The notes under the pieces were generated by a model. That model saw only the letters and a list, made by a program, of their open reading frames with translations, did not search any database and was not told where the DNA came from. A DNA stretch of 64,000 nt from Betaproteobacteria bacterium. Lineage in GTDB: Bacteria > Pseudomonadota > Gammaproteobacteria > Burkholderiales > Casimicrobiaceae. The stretch is from assembly GCA_016717855.1 (NCBI GenBank), contig JADKEV010000032.1:38586-102585 (forward strand). The letters are read 5' to 3'. A program made the position numbers and the translations under genes. Positions within the stretch are counted from its first letter, which is position 1, and the number at the start of each line of letters is the position of its first letter. This document shows, piece after piece, positions 1 to 7,500 of this stretch.

Positions 1-1
1 C

Positions 2-925
2 AATCACCAGAGCGCGCAGATCGCGGCCAGCGTGGACCGCAGCGACGCGATCCTGGGCGCCGGCGACCAGGGCCTGATGTTCGGCTACGCGACCGACGAG
101 ACTCCATCCCTGATGCCGCTGGCGTGGTCGCTGGCGACGGAACTGCTGGTGACCGGCTGGTCGCTGCGCGATGCCGCGGGATTCCCGCTCAAGCCCGATG
201 CCAAGAGCCAGGTCACGGTCAGCTATGCGGATGGCAGGCCCGTCGGCATCGAAGCGGTGGTCATCTCGTGGCAACACCAGCCCGGCATCGGCATCGACGA
301 CGTGCGCGAGTATCTGCAGCGCGAGATCCTCGATCGCGTCATTCCGCCCGCTCGCCGCACGCCCGGCTTCCGCGCCTGGCTCAATCCGTCGGGCGCCTGG
401 ACCATCGGCGGCCCGAAGGCCGATACCGGACTCACCGGCAAGAAGATCATCGTCGACACGTATGGCGGCGCGTGCCCGCACGGCGGAGGCTCGTTCTCCG
501 GCAAGGATCCCACGAAGGTCGATCGCTCCGGCGCGTACGCCGCACGCTTCGTCGCCAAGCATGTCGTCGCCGCGGGCCTCGCCCGCCGCTGCACGGTCCA
601 GGTGTCCTACGCCATCGGACGCGCGGAGCCGGTCTCCGTCGCGGTCGACCTGCATGGGAGCGGACAGGTGCCGGAAGAGCAACTGGTGCGCGCGATCGGG
701 GAGGTCTTCGACCTGACGCCGGGCGCGATCATCGACGCGCTGAAACTGCTGCGGCCGATCTACCAGGGCACGGCGACGTACGGGCATTTCGGGCAGTGGC
801 GCGATCCCGAGGTCTACCTGTGGGAGGCGACGCCGCGCGTGGCCGAGCTGCGGGCGGCGGTTGGATTGGCTGCGCACGCGAGCTACGACATCGCCGGACG
901 GGAGTCGCCCTTTCTGATGACTTGA
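2..925 (+). CDS. metK: S-adenosylmethionine synthetase, 3' part
   Basis: Makes S-adenosylmethionine from methionine and ATP in the cytosol. The gene enters from the left edge of the window, so the start and the first part of the N-terminal domain are missing; about 307 codons remain. Visible family motifs are GAGDQGLMFGYA near the left edge, ADTGLTGKKIIVDTYGG in the middle, and the phosphate-binding loop FSGKDPTKVDRSGAY, all in the expected order and spacing. The reading frame is open to base 2, upstream of any start codon, and ends normally at TGA. It converges with the membrane protein gene on the other strand about 30 bases away. Identification is secure; only completeness is limited. Confidence 0.97.
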   Translation, partial: NHQSAQIAASVDRSDAILGAGDQGLMFGYATDETPSLMPLAWSLATELLVTGWSLRDAAGFPLKPDAKSQVTVSYADGRPVGIEAVVISWQHQPGIGIDDVREYLQREILDRVIPPARRTPGFRAWLNPSGAWTIGGPKADTGLTGKKIIVDTYGGACPHGGGSFSGKDPTKVDRSGAYAARFVAKHVVAAGLARRCTVQVSYAIGRAEPVSVAVDLHGSGQVPEEQLVRAIGEVFDLTPGAIIDALKLLRPIYQGTATYGHFGQWRDPEVYLWEATPRVAELRAAVGLAAHASYDIAGRESPFLMT

Positions 926-955
926 CCGGCTCCCGTGCCGGCCGCCGGCGCAACA

Positions 956-1969
956 TCAAACCAACCCGCGGCTGCCGAGTTCGTCCTTCAGCCACGCATA
1001 GCAGATCGGCGCCGCGACCAGGCCGGGCAGGCCGAAGGCGCTTTCCAGCACCAGCATCGCGGTGAGCAGCTCCCAGGCCTTGGCGCTGATCCGGGCGCCA
1101 ACGATGCGCGCATTGAGAAAATACTCCAGCTTGTGGATCACGATAAGGAAGGCGAGCGACGACACCGCGACGGCCGGCGAGTGCGCCAGGCTGACCACGA
1201 AGATCACCGCATTGGAAATCAGGTTGCCGACCACCGGCAGCAGGCCGACGGCGAAGGTGACCGCGATCATCGTCTTGGTGAGCGGCAGGTGCACGCCGAA
1301 CAGCGGCAGCACGACAGCGAGATACAGGGCCGTGAACGCGGTGTTGATCGCCGAGATGCGCACCTGGGCGAAGACGATGCGGCGGAACGCCTCGCCCATC
1401 CGGTAGATCCGCTCTTCCAGCGCCTGCGCGAGCGGACCCGCGACGTCATGCCCGCCGGCTTCGCGGATCGCCACCATGGCGCCGATCACCATCCCGATCA
1501 GCATGTGGGCAAGCATGTGGCCTGTCTCCTTGCCGATCAGCTGCAACTCGGCGGCGTGCTCGCGCAGCCACTCGGTCAGGTCGGTGCGGATTTCCTCCGC
1601 GCCGATTGGCAGGTAATCGGCCAGCCATTGCGGCAGCGTCGCGCGGGAGCTCTCCAGGATCTCCGCCATCTTGGCCAATAGCGCCGCCAGGCTGCCGCCT
1701 TCGCTCTTCATGAAGAGGACGATGCCGAAGCCGGCCGCCGTGACCGCTCCGATGACCAGCAGGGCGACCAGGCCAACCGCCACCATCTTGGCGCGCGCCG
1801 TCGAGAGCTGGCGGGTGAACAGCGGGAACAGCACATGCACGAGCTCGTAGACCAGCAGCCCGGCGATCAGCGCCGGCAGCAGATGGAGCTTCAGAACAAA
1901 GAAAATGGCCAGCACGGCCAGTGTCCACGCGGCGTATTCGTGGACGGTCGGAGGGGCGGGTTTGGTCAT
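956..1969 (-). CDS. AI-2E family transporter / PerM-like membrane protein
   Basis: A 337-residue integral inner-membrane protein of the AI-2E/PerM family, close to the usual length of about 350. Hydrophobic stretches lie near the N-terminus (two close segments starting around residue 11), near residue 60, and as a cluster from about 200 to 320, the layout of this family. The family includes autoinducer exporters and ion exchangers, so the substrate cannot be inferred. I start at the ATG giving MTKPAPPTVHEYAAW; upstream sequence in the same frame is low-quality and overlaps the hicA gene. It lies 47 bases downstream of hicA on the same strand. Confidence 0.85.
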   Translation of the reverse strand: MTKPAPPTVHEYAAWTLAVLAIFFVLKLHLLPALIAGLLVYELVHVLFPLFTRQLSTARAKMVAVGLVALLVIGAVTAAGFGIVLFMKSEGGSLAALLAKMAEILESSRATLPQWLADYLPIGAEEIRTDLTEWLREHAAELQLIGKETGHMLAHMLIGMVIGAMVAIREAGGHDVAGPLAQALEERIYRMGEAFRRIVFAQVRISAINTAFTALYLAVVLPLFGVHLPLTKTMIAVTFAVGLLPVVGNLISNAVIFVVSLAHSPAVAVSSLAFLIVIHKLEYFLNARIVGARISAKAWELLTAMLVLESAFGLPGLVAAPICYAWLKDELGSRGLV

Positions 1970-2016
1970 GTGTTCTTGCTGAAAACCCGGTTGAGGGACT
2001 TTCGATGGAAGGCTGG

Positions 2017-2211
2017 TTAAAACCGCTCGGGTTCCGCAACACCAAGGTCGCGGCAGATTTTGCGGGCGAGATGATCGTTGATCTCGCTGTGTCGCGGAAT
2101 TGCGCTGCGTCGTTCGGTGATGGTGTGGCGCCACCACGAGTGGCGTCCGCCTTCGCGCAGGAGTTCGCAGCCCAGAGCCGTCAGATGTCGCAGCAGATCA
2201 CGACGTTTCAT
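2017..2211 (-). CDS. hicA: HicA-type mRNA interferase toxin
   Basis: A 64-residue protein with the HicA/YcfA double-stranded-RNA-binding-like fold. It opens with MKRRDLLRHLTALGCELLREGGRHSWW; the GRH segment carries the catalytic histidine of the family, followed by a basic strand and the closing segment INDHLARKICRDLGV. HicA cleaves mRNA when not bound by HicB. The start overlaps the end of hicB by four bases (ATGA), so the pair is translationally coupled with the antitoxin gene first. Length and motif are complete and nothing suggests decay. Confidence 0.88.
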   Translation of the reverse strand: MKRRDLLRHLTALGCELLREGGRHSWWRHTITERRSAIPRHSEINDHLARKICRDLGVAEPERF

Positions 2212-2420
2212 ACCGCGATGAGAAGTTCCTCGTAGCCCTTGCCGGCGGCGCTGCGGGCCTCCGTGCGGTTAAACTCGATAGCTTCCGCCAGTGTCACGCG
2301 CAATGACTCCAGGAGTTCCTCGCGCGTGGATTCCTGGCAGTTGACGCCAGGCACTTCCTCGATCCAGCCGATCCACTGGTTTTCGTCTTGCTTGACGACG
2401 GCCGTATATGTCTGCTTCAT
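2208..2420 (-). CDS. hicB: HicB-type antitoxin
   Basis: A 70-residue HicB-like protein with the partial RNase H fold: a strand (YTAVVKQDENQWIGWIEEVPG), then GVNCQESTREELLESLRVTLAEAIE, the usual family pattern. It lacks a clear C-terminal DNA-binding domain, which makes it a short HicB; such forms neutralise HicA but may depend on the complex for autoregulation. It precedes hicA and overlaps it by four bases. It is transcribed divergently from the ybaN-like gene, with about 117 bases between them for both promoters. Confidence 0.88.
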   Translation of the reverse strand: MKQTYTAVVKQDENQWIGWIEEVPGVNCQESTREELLESLRVTLAEAIEFNRTEARSAAGKGYEELLIAV

Positions 2421-2537
2421 TTGTCACCTCCGACGCTGGCAAGTATACCGAATCGGTTTTGCCTTGATCGCAGTGGCGCGCGCCGCGGCCGGTTCCGGAC
2501 ACAGCGTGTCCAGTTCACCATATACAATCGCCTGACA

Positions 2538-3053
2538 ATGCCGAGCGCCAACACAATCCGGAATGAGGGGCAGGACACGGCAGGCGGCGAGATGCCAGGT
2601 TTAGTGGTCGAGCCCGCAGAAGCGCCGGCAACTGGAGAGTCCGCTCAGCCGCAACCTGAACCATTGCCTGTCCACTCGTCGCGGTTCGTGCGCGGCTTGT
2701 TCATCGCCGGCGGCGTCACCTGCGTCGGCCTCGGGGTGGCCGGCATCGTGCTGCCGGTGCTGCCGACGACGCCGTTCATCCTGCTCGCGGCCTACTGTTT
2801 CGCGCGGGCGTCGCCCAGGCTGCATCGCTGGTTGCTCGATTCCCGCACCTTCGGCCCGATGATCCGCGAATGGCAGAGATACCGCGCGATCCCCTGGCGC
2901 ACCAAGCTCACCGCGATCGCGCTGATGAGCACGACGATGGCCGTGTCGATCGTCTTCTTCGTTCGGCCGTGGCCGCTGCAGGTGGGGCTGGGCCTCCTGG
3001 GGGTGGGACTGGCGATCTGGCTGTACCGGATCCCGTCGCGGGACCGGCCGTGA
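2538..3053 (+). CDS. YbaN-like DUF454 inner-membrane protein
   Basis: A 171-residue DUF454 (YbaN) family membrane protein of unknown function. The first 50 residues are polar and disordered. The family core follows: GLFIAGGVTCVGLGVAGIV, a LPTTPFILLAAYCFARASPRLHRWL motif, FGPMIREWQ, and two more hydrophobic segments near residues 125-165. The ATG giving MPSANTIRNEG is chosen because the frame upstream of it runs into the hicB promoter region; an internal ATG 18 codons later is possible. Confidence 0.85.
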   Translation: MPSANTIRNEGQDTAGGEMPGLVVEPAEAPATGESAQPQPEPLPVHSSRFVRGLFIAGGVTCVGLGVAGIVLPVLPTTPFILLAAYCFARASPRLHRWLLDSRTFGPMIREWQRYRAIPWRTKLTAIALMSTTMAVSIVFFVRPWPLQVGLGLLGVGLAIWLYRIPSRDRP

Positions 3054-3224
3054 GGGTCCGGGCCCGATGCCAAAGACCAGCTTGCCACTTTCGGAACTCA
3101 ACGGGGAAGTCCCCTCCGGTTCGTTGCGTCAGGTCAATGTCCGGCCGCGAGCGCGAGCGAGAATCCCCAGATGGCGGGAGGAAGACAGTCCGCTTAACTC
3201 GGTTGGATGGCTGGAAGGTCGATC

Positions 3225-5966
3225 ATGGCTCGTCGCATCACTGCCGCAACAGGCGGCGCAATTCTCCTGTCGACCCTGGCGGCGCTCGCGGCGCCGGGAC
3301 CCGTGGAACTCGCCACCGTCCGTGGCGCCCTCAGCCAGTTGAGCGTGCCGTTCGTGCCCAACGCCGGCCAATGGGACCGCGAGGCAGCCTTCGCGGCGCA
3401 CACGTTCGCCGGCACTCTCTTCGTCACGACGGAAGGAATACTCGTCTACCGGCTGAATGGAAAGCCGATCGCGGGCGCCGAAGCCACGAGCCCTCCGGGG
3501 ACCCGGGATCGTTCAAGCGAGCGCGCAGCGGCGCGCCAGCCCGGTTGGGTACTGACCGAAACGCTGGTCGATGCGTCGCATAACCCGCTGCCCGCCACAC
3601 CGTCCGGCTCCCTGCCGCAGAAGGGCAAAGTCAGCTATGCGATCGGCAATGACGAGCGCAGGCACCGCGATGGCATCGCCAGCTTCGAGCGCGTGAACCT
3701 GGGCGATGTGTACCCGGGCATCAACGTGCAACTGCGCGCGACCGGCAGCAACATCGAGAAGATCTTTACGGTCACGCCGCGGCGCGATCCGGGCCGGATC
3801 CGGATGCAAGTTGGCGGCGCGCAGCGGCTCGAACTCGGCCCCCGGGGCGAACTCATCGCCCACACCGGTAACGGGCCGGTCACCTATACCGCGCCCATCG
3901 CATATCAGGACGACGATGCCGGACAACGCACGACCGTGCCGGTGCGCTATGCGCTCGGCCACCAGGCCCTCAGTTATGGTTTCGCCGTCGATGCGTACGA
4001 TGCCGGCCGGCCCCTCGTCATCGATCCGTTGCTGCAATCCACGTATCTGGGCGGCGGCAACAGCGACTTTGCCAATGCGCTCGCCATCCATCCGGCGACC
4101 GGGGAGGTCTACGTGACCGGCTTCACCGCGTCGGCCGACTTTCCCAAGGTAGCCGGGGCGGAGCAGACGGGGCACGCGGGGCTCACGTTCGACGCCTTTG
4201 TCACGCGCCTCGATCCCGGATTGACCACGCGCCTGCAGTCGACCTATCTGGGCGGCAACGGCGACGACAAGGCCTATGCGCTGGCGATTCATCCGGCAAG
4301 CGGCGAGGTGTATGTGGCCGGGTCCACCACCTCGGGCAACTTCCCCAAGACCACCGGCGCGGAGCAACCGGGCAAGAACGCTTCGATGGACGCTTTCGTC
4401 ACCCGCCTCGACGCCGCGCTGACCACGCGGCTGCAGTCGACGTACCTGGGCGGCAACAACAATGAAGAAGTCCGTGCCCTGGCGATCCACCCGTTCACGG
4501 GCGAAGTGTATGTGGCGGGGCCTACGCATTCCTCGGACTTTCCCAAGGTGGCCGGATCCGAGCAGACTACGCACGCCTCCCCGGGCGGCCAGGACGCCTT
4601 CATCACCCGCCTGAGCGCCGCACTGACCGCGATCCTGCAATCGACCTACCTTGGCGGCAACGGCAATGACATCGTCCGGTCATTGGCCATTCACCCAGCC
4701 ACCGGCGAGATCTACGCTACGGGGATTACGGGCTCGACCAACTTCCCCAAGACCGCCGGCGCGGAGCAGCCCGCGCATGCCGTTGACGGCGACGGCTACG
4801 ACGCCTTTGTCACCCGCCTCAATGCCGCGCTGACCACACGCCTGCAGTCGACGTACCTGGGCGGCGACGGCACCGACGATGCCTACGCCCTCGCCATCCA
4901 TCCTGCCACCGGCGAAGCGTACGTGGCGGGCTATACGAATTCGACCAACTTTCCCAAGGTGACGGGAGCGGAGCAGATCACGCCCGGCGGCGGCGATGAC
5001 ACCTTCGTCACGCGCCTCGACGCGGCGCTCATCACTCGCGTGCAGTCGACCTATCTGGGTGGTGGCGGTGACGACTATCCCGTAGCGCTGGCGATCCATC
5101 CGGCTACGCGCGAGATCTACGTCGCCGGGTACACGGGCTCGACCGACTTTCCAAACGTCGCGGGAGCGGCGCAGGCCGCACATGCCGCCGACGGCGGCAA
5201 CGACGACGCATTTGCCACGCGCCTCAGCGCCGCGCTGACCGCGCGTCTGCAGTCGACCTATCTGGGCGGCGCGGGCCGCGACGCCGCTAACGCGATGGCC
5301 ATCCACCCGGTCACCGGAGCGCTGTACCTGGCGGGGTATACGAGTTCGACCGATCTTCCGCAGGCGGCCGGCGCGGAGCAGGCGAGCAGCGGCGGCGGTA
5401 CCGACGCCTTCGTCAGCCTGGCCACGCTGGACTTGCGGGCCGGCGGCGCGGTGCCCGGCGTGTTCAGCTTCGCCCCCAGGACCGGCGTGCCACCCGGTTC
5501 GCTGCAAGTCTCGGCGCCCGCGACCATCAGCGGCCTGGCCGATTCCCCGCAGAACATTGCCATCCTGGGCGGCAACCTTGCGCAATACTGCATCTCCAGC
5601 GGTGCGACCTGCGACTGCGATGTCACGCCCTTCGGCAGCGCCATGGCCAGCATCGCCAATGGTCAGTCCATCTGTGTTCGTCAATACGCGCCAGCAATTG
5701 TGCCCAGTTCGGCGACAACGACCATACTGGCCGGTGGAGGTTCGGCGACGTTCTTCGTCTCGACCGCGCCCAGTTGCTCGCTGGACATCGACGGCAACAC
5801 TGCCATCGACGCATTGACCGACGGACTCATGCTGCTGCGGGCAATGTTCGGACTGACCGGCACGGCAGTCACCAACGCCGCCGTGGGCGACGGCGCCTCG
5901 CGCACGACCTGGTCGCAGATACAGCCCTATCTCAACGGCAATTGCGGGACCGGTTTCGCACTGTAG
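3225..5966 (+). CDS. Secreted SBBP-repeat beta-propeller protein
   Basis: A 913-residue exported protein. The ATG at 3225 is preceded by GGAAGG six bases upstream; the one at 3207 is not. Residues 1-25 form a signal peptide ending in ALAAPG. Residues of about 30-270 resemble the N-terminal domain of SBBP proteins (VPFVPNAGQWDREAAF and following). Seven SBBP repeats begin with QSTYLGG and contain ALAIHP, GEVYVAG and FVTRL; seven units fit a seven-bladed propeller. A domain with paired Cys follows, and the last 65 residues are dockerin-like (LDIDGNTAIDALTDGLMLLR, then a second Asp-rich turn). The function is unknown; surface binding or adhesion is a reasonable inference. The stop codon TAG lies inside the first base quartet of a REP element. 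Confidence 0.85.
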   Translation: MARRITAATGGAILLSTLAALAAPGPVELATVRGALSQLSVPFVPNAGQWDREAAFAAHTFAGTLFVTTEGILVYRLNGKPIAGAEATSPPGTRDRSSERAAARQPGWVLTETLVDASHNPLPATPSGSLPQKGKVSYAIGNDERRHRDGIASFERVNLGDVYPGINVQLRATGSNIEKIFTVTPRRDPGRIRMQVGGAQRLELGPRGELIAHTGNGPVTYTAPIAYQDDDAGQRTTVPVRYALGHQALSYGFAVDAYDAGRPLVIDPLLQSTYLGGGNSDFANALAIHPATGEVYVTGFTASADFPKVAGAEQTGHAGLTFDAFVTRLDPGLTTRLQSTYLGGNGDDKAYALAIHPASGEVYVAGSTTSGNFPKTTGAEQPGKNASMDAFVTRLDAALTTRLQSTYLGGNNNEEVRALAIHPFTGEVYVAGPTHSSDFPKVAGSEQTTHASPGGQDAFITRLSAALTAILQSTYLGGNGNDIVRSLAIHPATGEIYATGITGSTNFPKTAGAEQPAHAVDGDGYDAFVTRLNAALTTRLQSTYLGGDGTDDAYALAIHPATGEAYVAGYTNSTNFPKVTGAEQITPGGGDDTFVTRLDAALITRVQSTYLGGGGDDYPVALAIHPATREIYVAGYTGSTDFPNVAGAAQAAHAADGGNDDAFATRLSAALTARLQSTYLGGAGRDAANAMAIHPVTGALYLAGYTSSTDLPQAAGAEQASSGGGTDAFVSLATLDLRAGGAVPGVFSFAPRTGVPPGSLQVSAPATISGLADSPQNIAILGGNLAQYCISSGATCDCDVTPFGSAMASIANGQSICVRQYAPAIVPSSATTTILAGGGSATFFVSTAPSCSLDIDGNTAIDALTDGLMLLRAMFGLTGTAVTNAAVGDGASRTTWSQIQPYLNGNCGTGFAL
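4032..5435 (+). repeat. Seven in-gene SBBP repeats, period about 200 bases
   Basis: Seven tandem units of 195-210 bases inside the propeller gene, each starting with a near-identical block that encodes LQSTYLGG (at about 4034, 4232, 4431, 4637, 4842, 5041 and 5250). The units are similar at the DNA level, so they could recombine and change repeat number. Confidence 0.85.
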
Positions 5967-5993
5967 GATGGGTGGAGCGCAGCGATACCCATC
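5963..5993 (+). repeat. REP element, copy 1
   Basis: A 31-base element: the quartet GTAG, then GATGGGT and ACCCATC arms around a 13-base centre GGAGCGCAGCGAT. This is the architecture of REP palindromes moved by RAYT transposases (GTAG/GGAG quartet 5' of an imperfect hairpin). The TAG of the quartet is the stop codon of the SBBP gene. It is followed by a second direct copy 48 bases on. Confidence 0.85.
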
Positions 5994-6010
5994 GATGGCG
6001 GGACGAGGCC

Positions 6011-6041
6011 GTAGGATGGGTGGAGCGCAGCGATACCCATC
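6011..6041 (+). repeat. REP element, copy 2
   Basis: Perfect 31-base copy in the same orientation as copy 1, with the flanking 14 bases also repeated (48-base tandem period). It pairs with the inverted copy 40 bases downstream. Confidence 0.85.
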
Positions 6042-6080
6042 GATGGCGGGACGAGCATGGGATGGTTCCGATTCGACGAT

Positions 6081-6111
6081 GATGGGTATCGCTGCGCTCC
6101 ACCCATCCTAC
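6081..6111 (-). repeat. REP element, copy 3 (inverted)
   Basis: Perfect inverted copy. Copies 2 and 3 face each other and could fold into one long hairpin between the convergent SBBP and acyl-CoA dehydrogenase genes, where it may also act as a transcription barrier or terminator. A degenerate ACCCATCTAC remnant follows at about 6116. Confidence 0.85.
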
Positions 6112-6140
6112 GGCCACCCATCTACGGCCATTGGTTTACG

Positions 6141-7307
6141 TCAATAAGACCTGGGCAAACCCAGCACCCGTTCGGCAATGAAGTTCAGGATCATGTGCGG
6201 GCTGACCGGGGCCAGGCGCGGGATCATGGACTCGCGCAAGTAGCGTTCGACGTGGAACTCGGCCGAGTACCCCATGCCGCCCAGGGTGAGCACCGCGGTC
6301 TCGCAGGCCGAGAATGCCGCTTCGGCCGCCAGAAACTTCGCCGCGTTGGCTTCAATGCCGCATTCGGCGCCGGCATCGTAGCGGACAGCGGCCTTCATCA
6401 CCATCAGGTCGGCCGCTTCGAGTTGCATCCAGCACTTCGCCAGCGGATGCGCGATGCCCTGGTTCTGGCCGATCGGCCGGCCGAAGACGACCCGCTCCTG
6501 GGCATACTGCGCGGCCTTGCGCAGCGCGGCGCGACCGATGCCGACCGCCTCGGCCGCGATGAGAATTCGCTCGGGGTTCATCCCGTGCAGGATGGCGCGG
6601 AAACCGTCGCCTTCGGGGCCGATGCGATCGGCTTCAGGGATGAACAAGCCGTCGATGAACAGCATGTTGGAATCGACCGCATGCCGGCCCATCTTGTGGA
6701 TCAGACGGATTTCGACCTTCGCGCGATCGATGGCGGTATAAAACAGCGACAGGCCGTCCGTCTTCTTCGGCACCGCCTCGAGCGGCGTGGTCCGCGCGAG
6801 GATCAGCATCCGCTCCGCGACCTGCGCGGTCGATATCCAGATCTTGCTGCCCGAGAGCAGGTAGCCGCCGGCGCAGCGCTCGGCCCGGGTCTTGATCCGC
6901 GCAGTGTCGAGCCCCGCGTCCGGCTCGGTGACCGCGAAACAGGCCTTGTGCTCGCCGCGGATCAGCGGCGGCAGCATCCGTGCCTTCTGCGCCTCGGTGC
7001 CGAACACGACGACCGGATTGAGGCCGAAGATGTTCATGTGCACCGCCGACGCGCCCGACATCGCCGCCCCGGACTCGGCGATGGCCTGCATCATCACCGC
7101 GGCCTCGCTGATGCCCAGCCCCGAGCCTCCGAACGCCGCCGGCATCGCGATCCCCAGCCAGCCGGCGTCCGCGACGGCGCGGTAGAACGCCTCGGGGAAT
7201 TCGGCGCTGCGATCCCGCTCCAGCCAGTACGCGTCGTCGAAGCGCTCGCACAGCCTGGCGATCGCTTCCCTGATCTGCTCCTGCTCGGCGCTGAGTGCGT
7301 AGTTCAT
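6141..7307 (-). CDS. Acyl-CoA dehydrogenase family protein
   Basis: A 388-residue FAD-dependent acyl-CoA dehydrogenase of normal length. N-terminal helical domain (about 1-115), beta domain with CFAVTEPDAGLDT and GSKIWIS (about 120-225), C-terminal helical domain with RVVFGRPIGQNQGI and TLGGMGY. It would oxidise an acyl-CoA thioester at the alpha-beta bond and pass electrons to ETF. The glutamate usually found after GGxGY (YEGT in medium-chain enzymes) is replaced by the segment LAPVSP; a glutamate is instead present in NPERILIAAE, the position used as base in long-chain and isovaleryl-CoA dehydrogenases. The substrate is unknown. The start is the ATG giving MNYALSAEQEQIREAI. It is divergent from narK. 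Confidence 0.9.
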   Translation of the reverse strand: MNYALSAEQEQIREAIARLCERFDDAYWLERDRSAEFPEAFYRAVADAGWLGIAMPAAFGGSGLGISEAAVMMQAIAESGAAMSGASAVHMNIFGLNPVVVFGTEAQKARMLPPLIRGEHKACFAVTEPDAGLDTARIKTRAERCAGGYLLSGSKIWISTAQVAERMLILARTTPLEAVPKKTDGLSLFYTAIDRAKVEIRLIHKMGRHAVDSNMLFIDGLFIPEADRIGPEGDGFRAILHGMNPERILIAAEAVGIGRAALRKAAQYAQERVVFGRPIGQNQGIAHPLAKCWMQLEAADLMVMKAAVRYDAGAECGIEANAAKFLAAEAAFSACETAVLTLGGMGYSAEFHVERYLRESMIPRLAPVSPHMILNFIAERVLGLPRSY

Positions 7308-7413
7308 CCTGTCCGTGCCCCGGTGCGCTGCCCGCTGCAGCCTGCGCAACATACACCGGCTGCCCTTGGAGCGCCATGGCAGGTCAGACCAAGCACCATC
7401 TTGGCCCAATGCT

Positions 7414-7427
7414 TTGACAAAGGTCAA
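7414..7427. promoter_or_regulatory. FNR/DNR-type binding site upstream of narK
   Basis: TTGAC-AAAG-GTCAA, extended to a perfect 8-base inverted repeat GCTTTGAC/GTCAAAGC. This matches the FNR/CRP-family half-site layout (TTGAy-N4-rTCAA). Its centre is at 7420.5. A candidate -10 (TATCCA, 7448-7453) would put the transcription start near 7461, so the box would sit at about -40.5, the classic position for activation by FNR or DNR under low oxygen. The link to narK expression is inference. Confidence 0.7.
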
Positions 7428-7447
7428 AGCAATCACCCCGCGGCAGG

Positions 7448-7453
7448 TATCCA
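7448..7453 (+). promoter_or_regulatory. Candidate -10 box of the narK promoter
   Basis: TATCCA lies 21 bases after the FNR-like box and 47 bases before the GTG start. No -35 is needed if an FNR-family protein activates here. The match is modest and is supported mainly by spacing. Confidence 0.4.
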
Positions 7454-7500
7454 ATGTCGCGTAGGCCCCCGCATCGGCCGCCAATCCAGGGAGCAGCAAC

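Noticed and set aside
5963..6111. CRISPR-like array from the closely spaced repeats
   Set aside because: The repeats are palindromic, change orientation and have only one to two short spacers; no cas genes are present.
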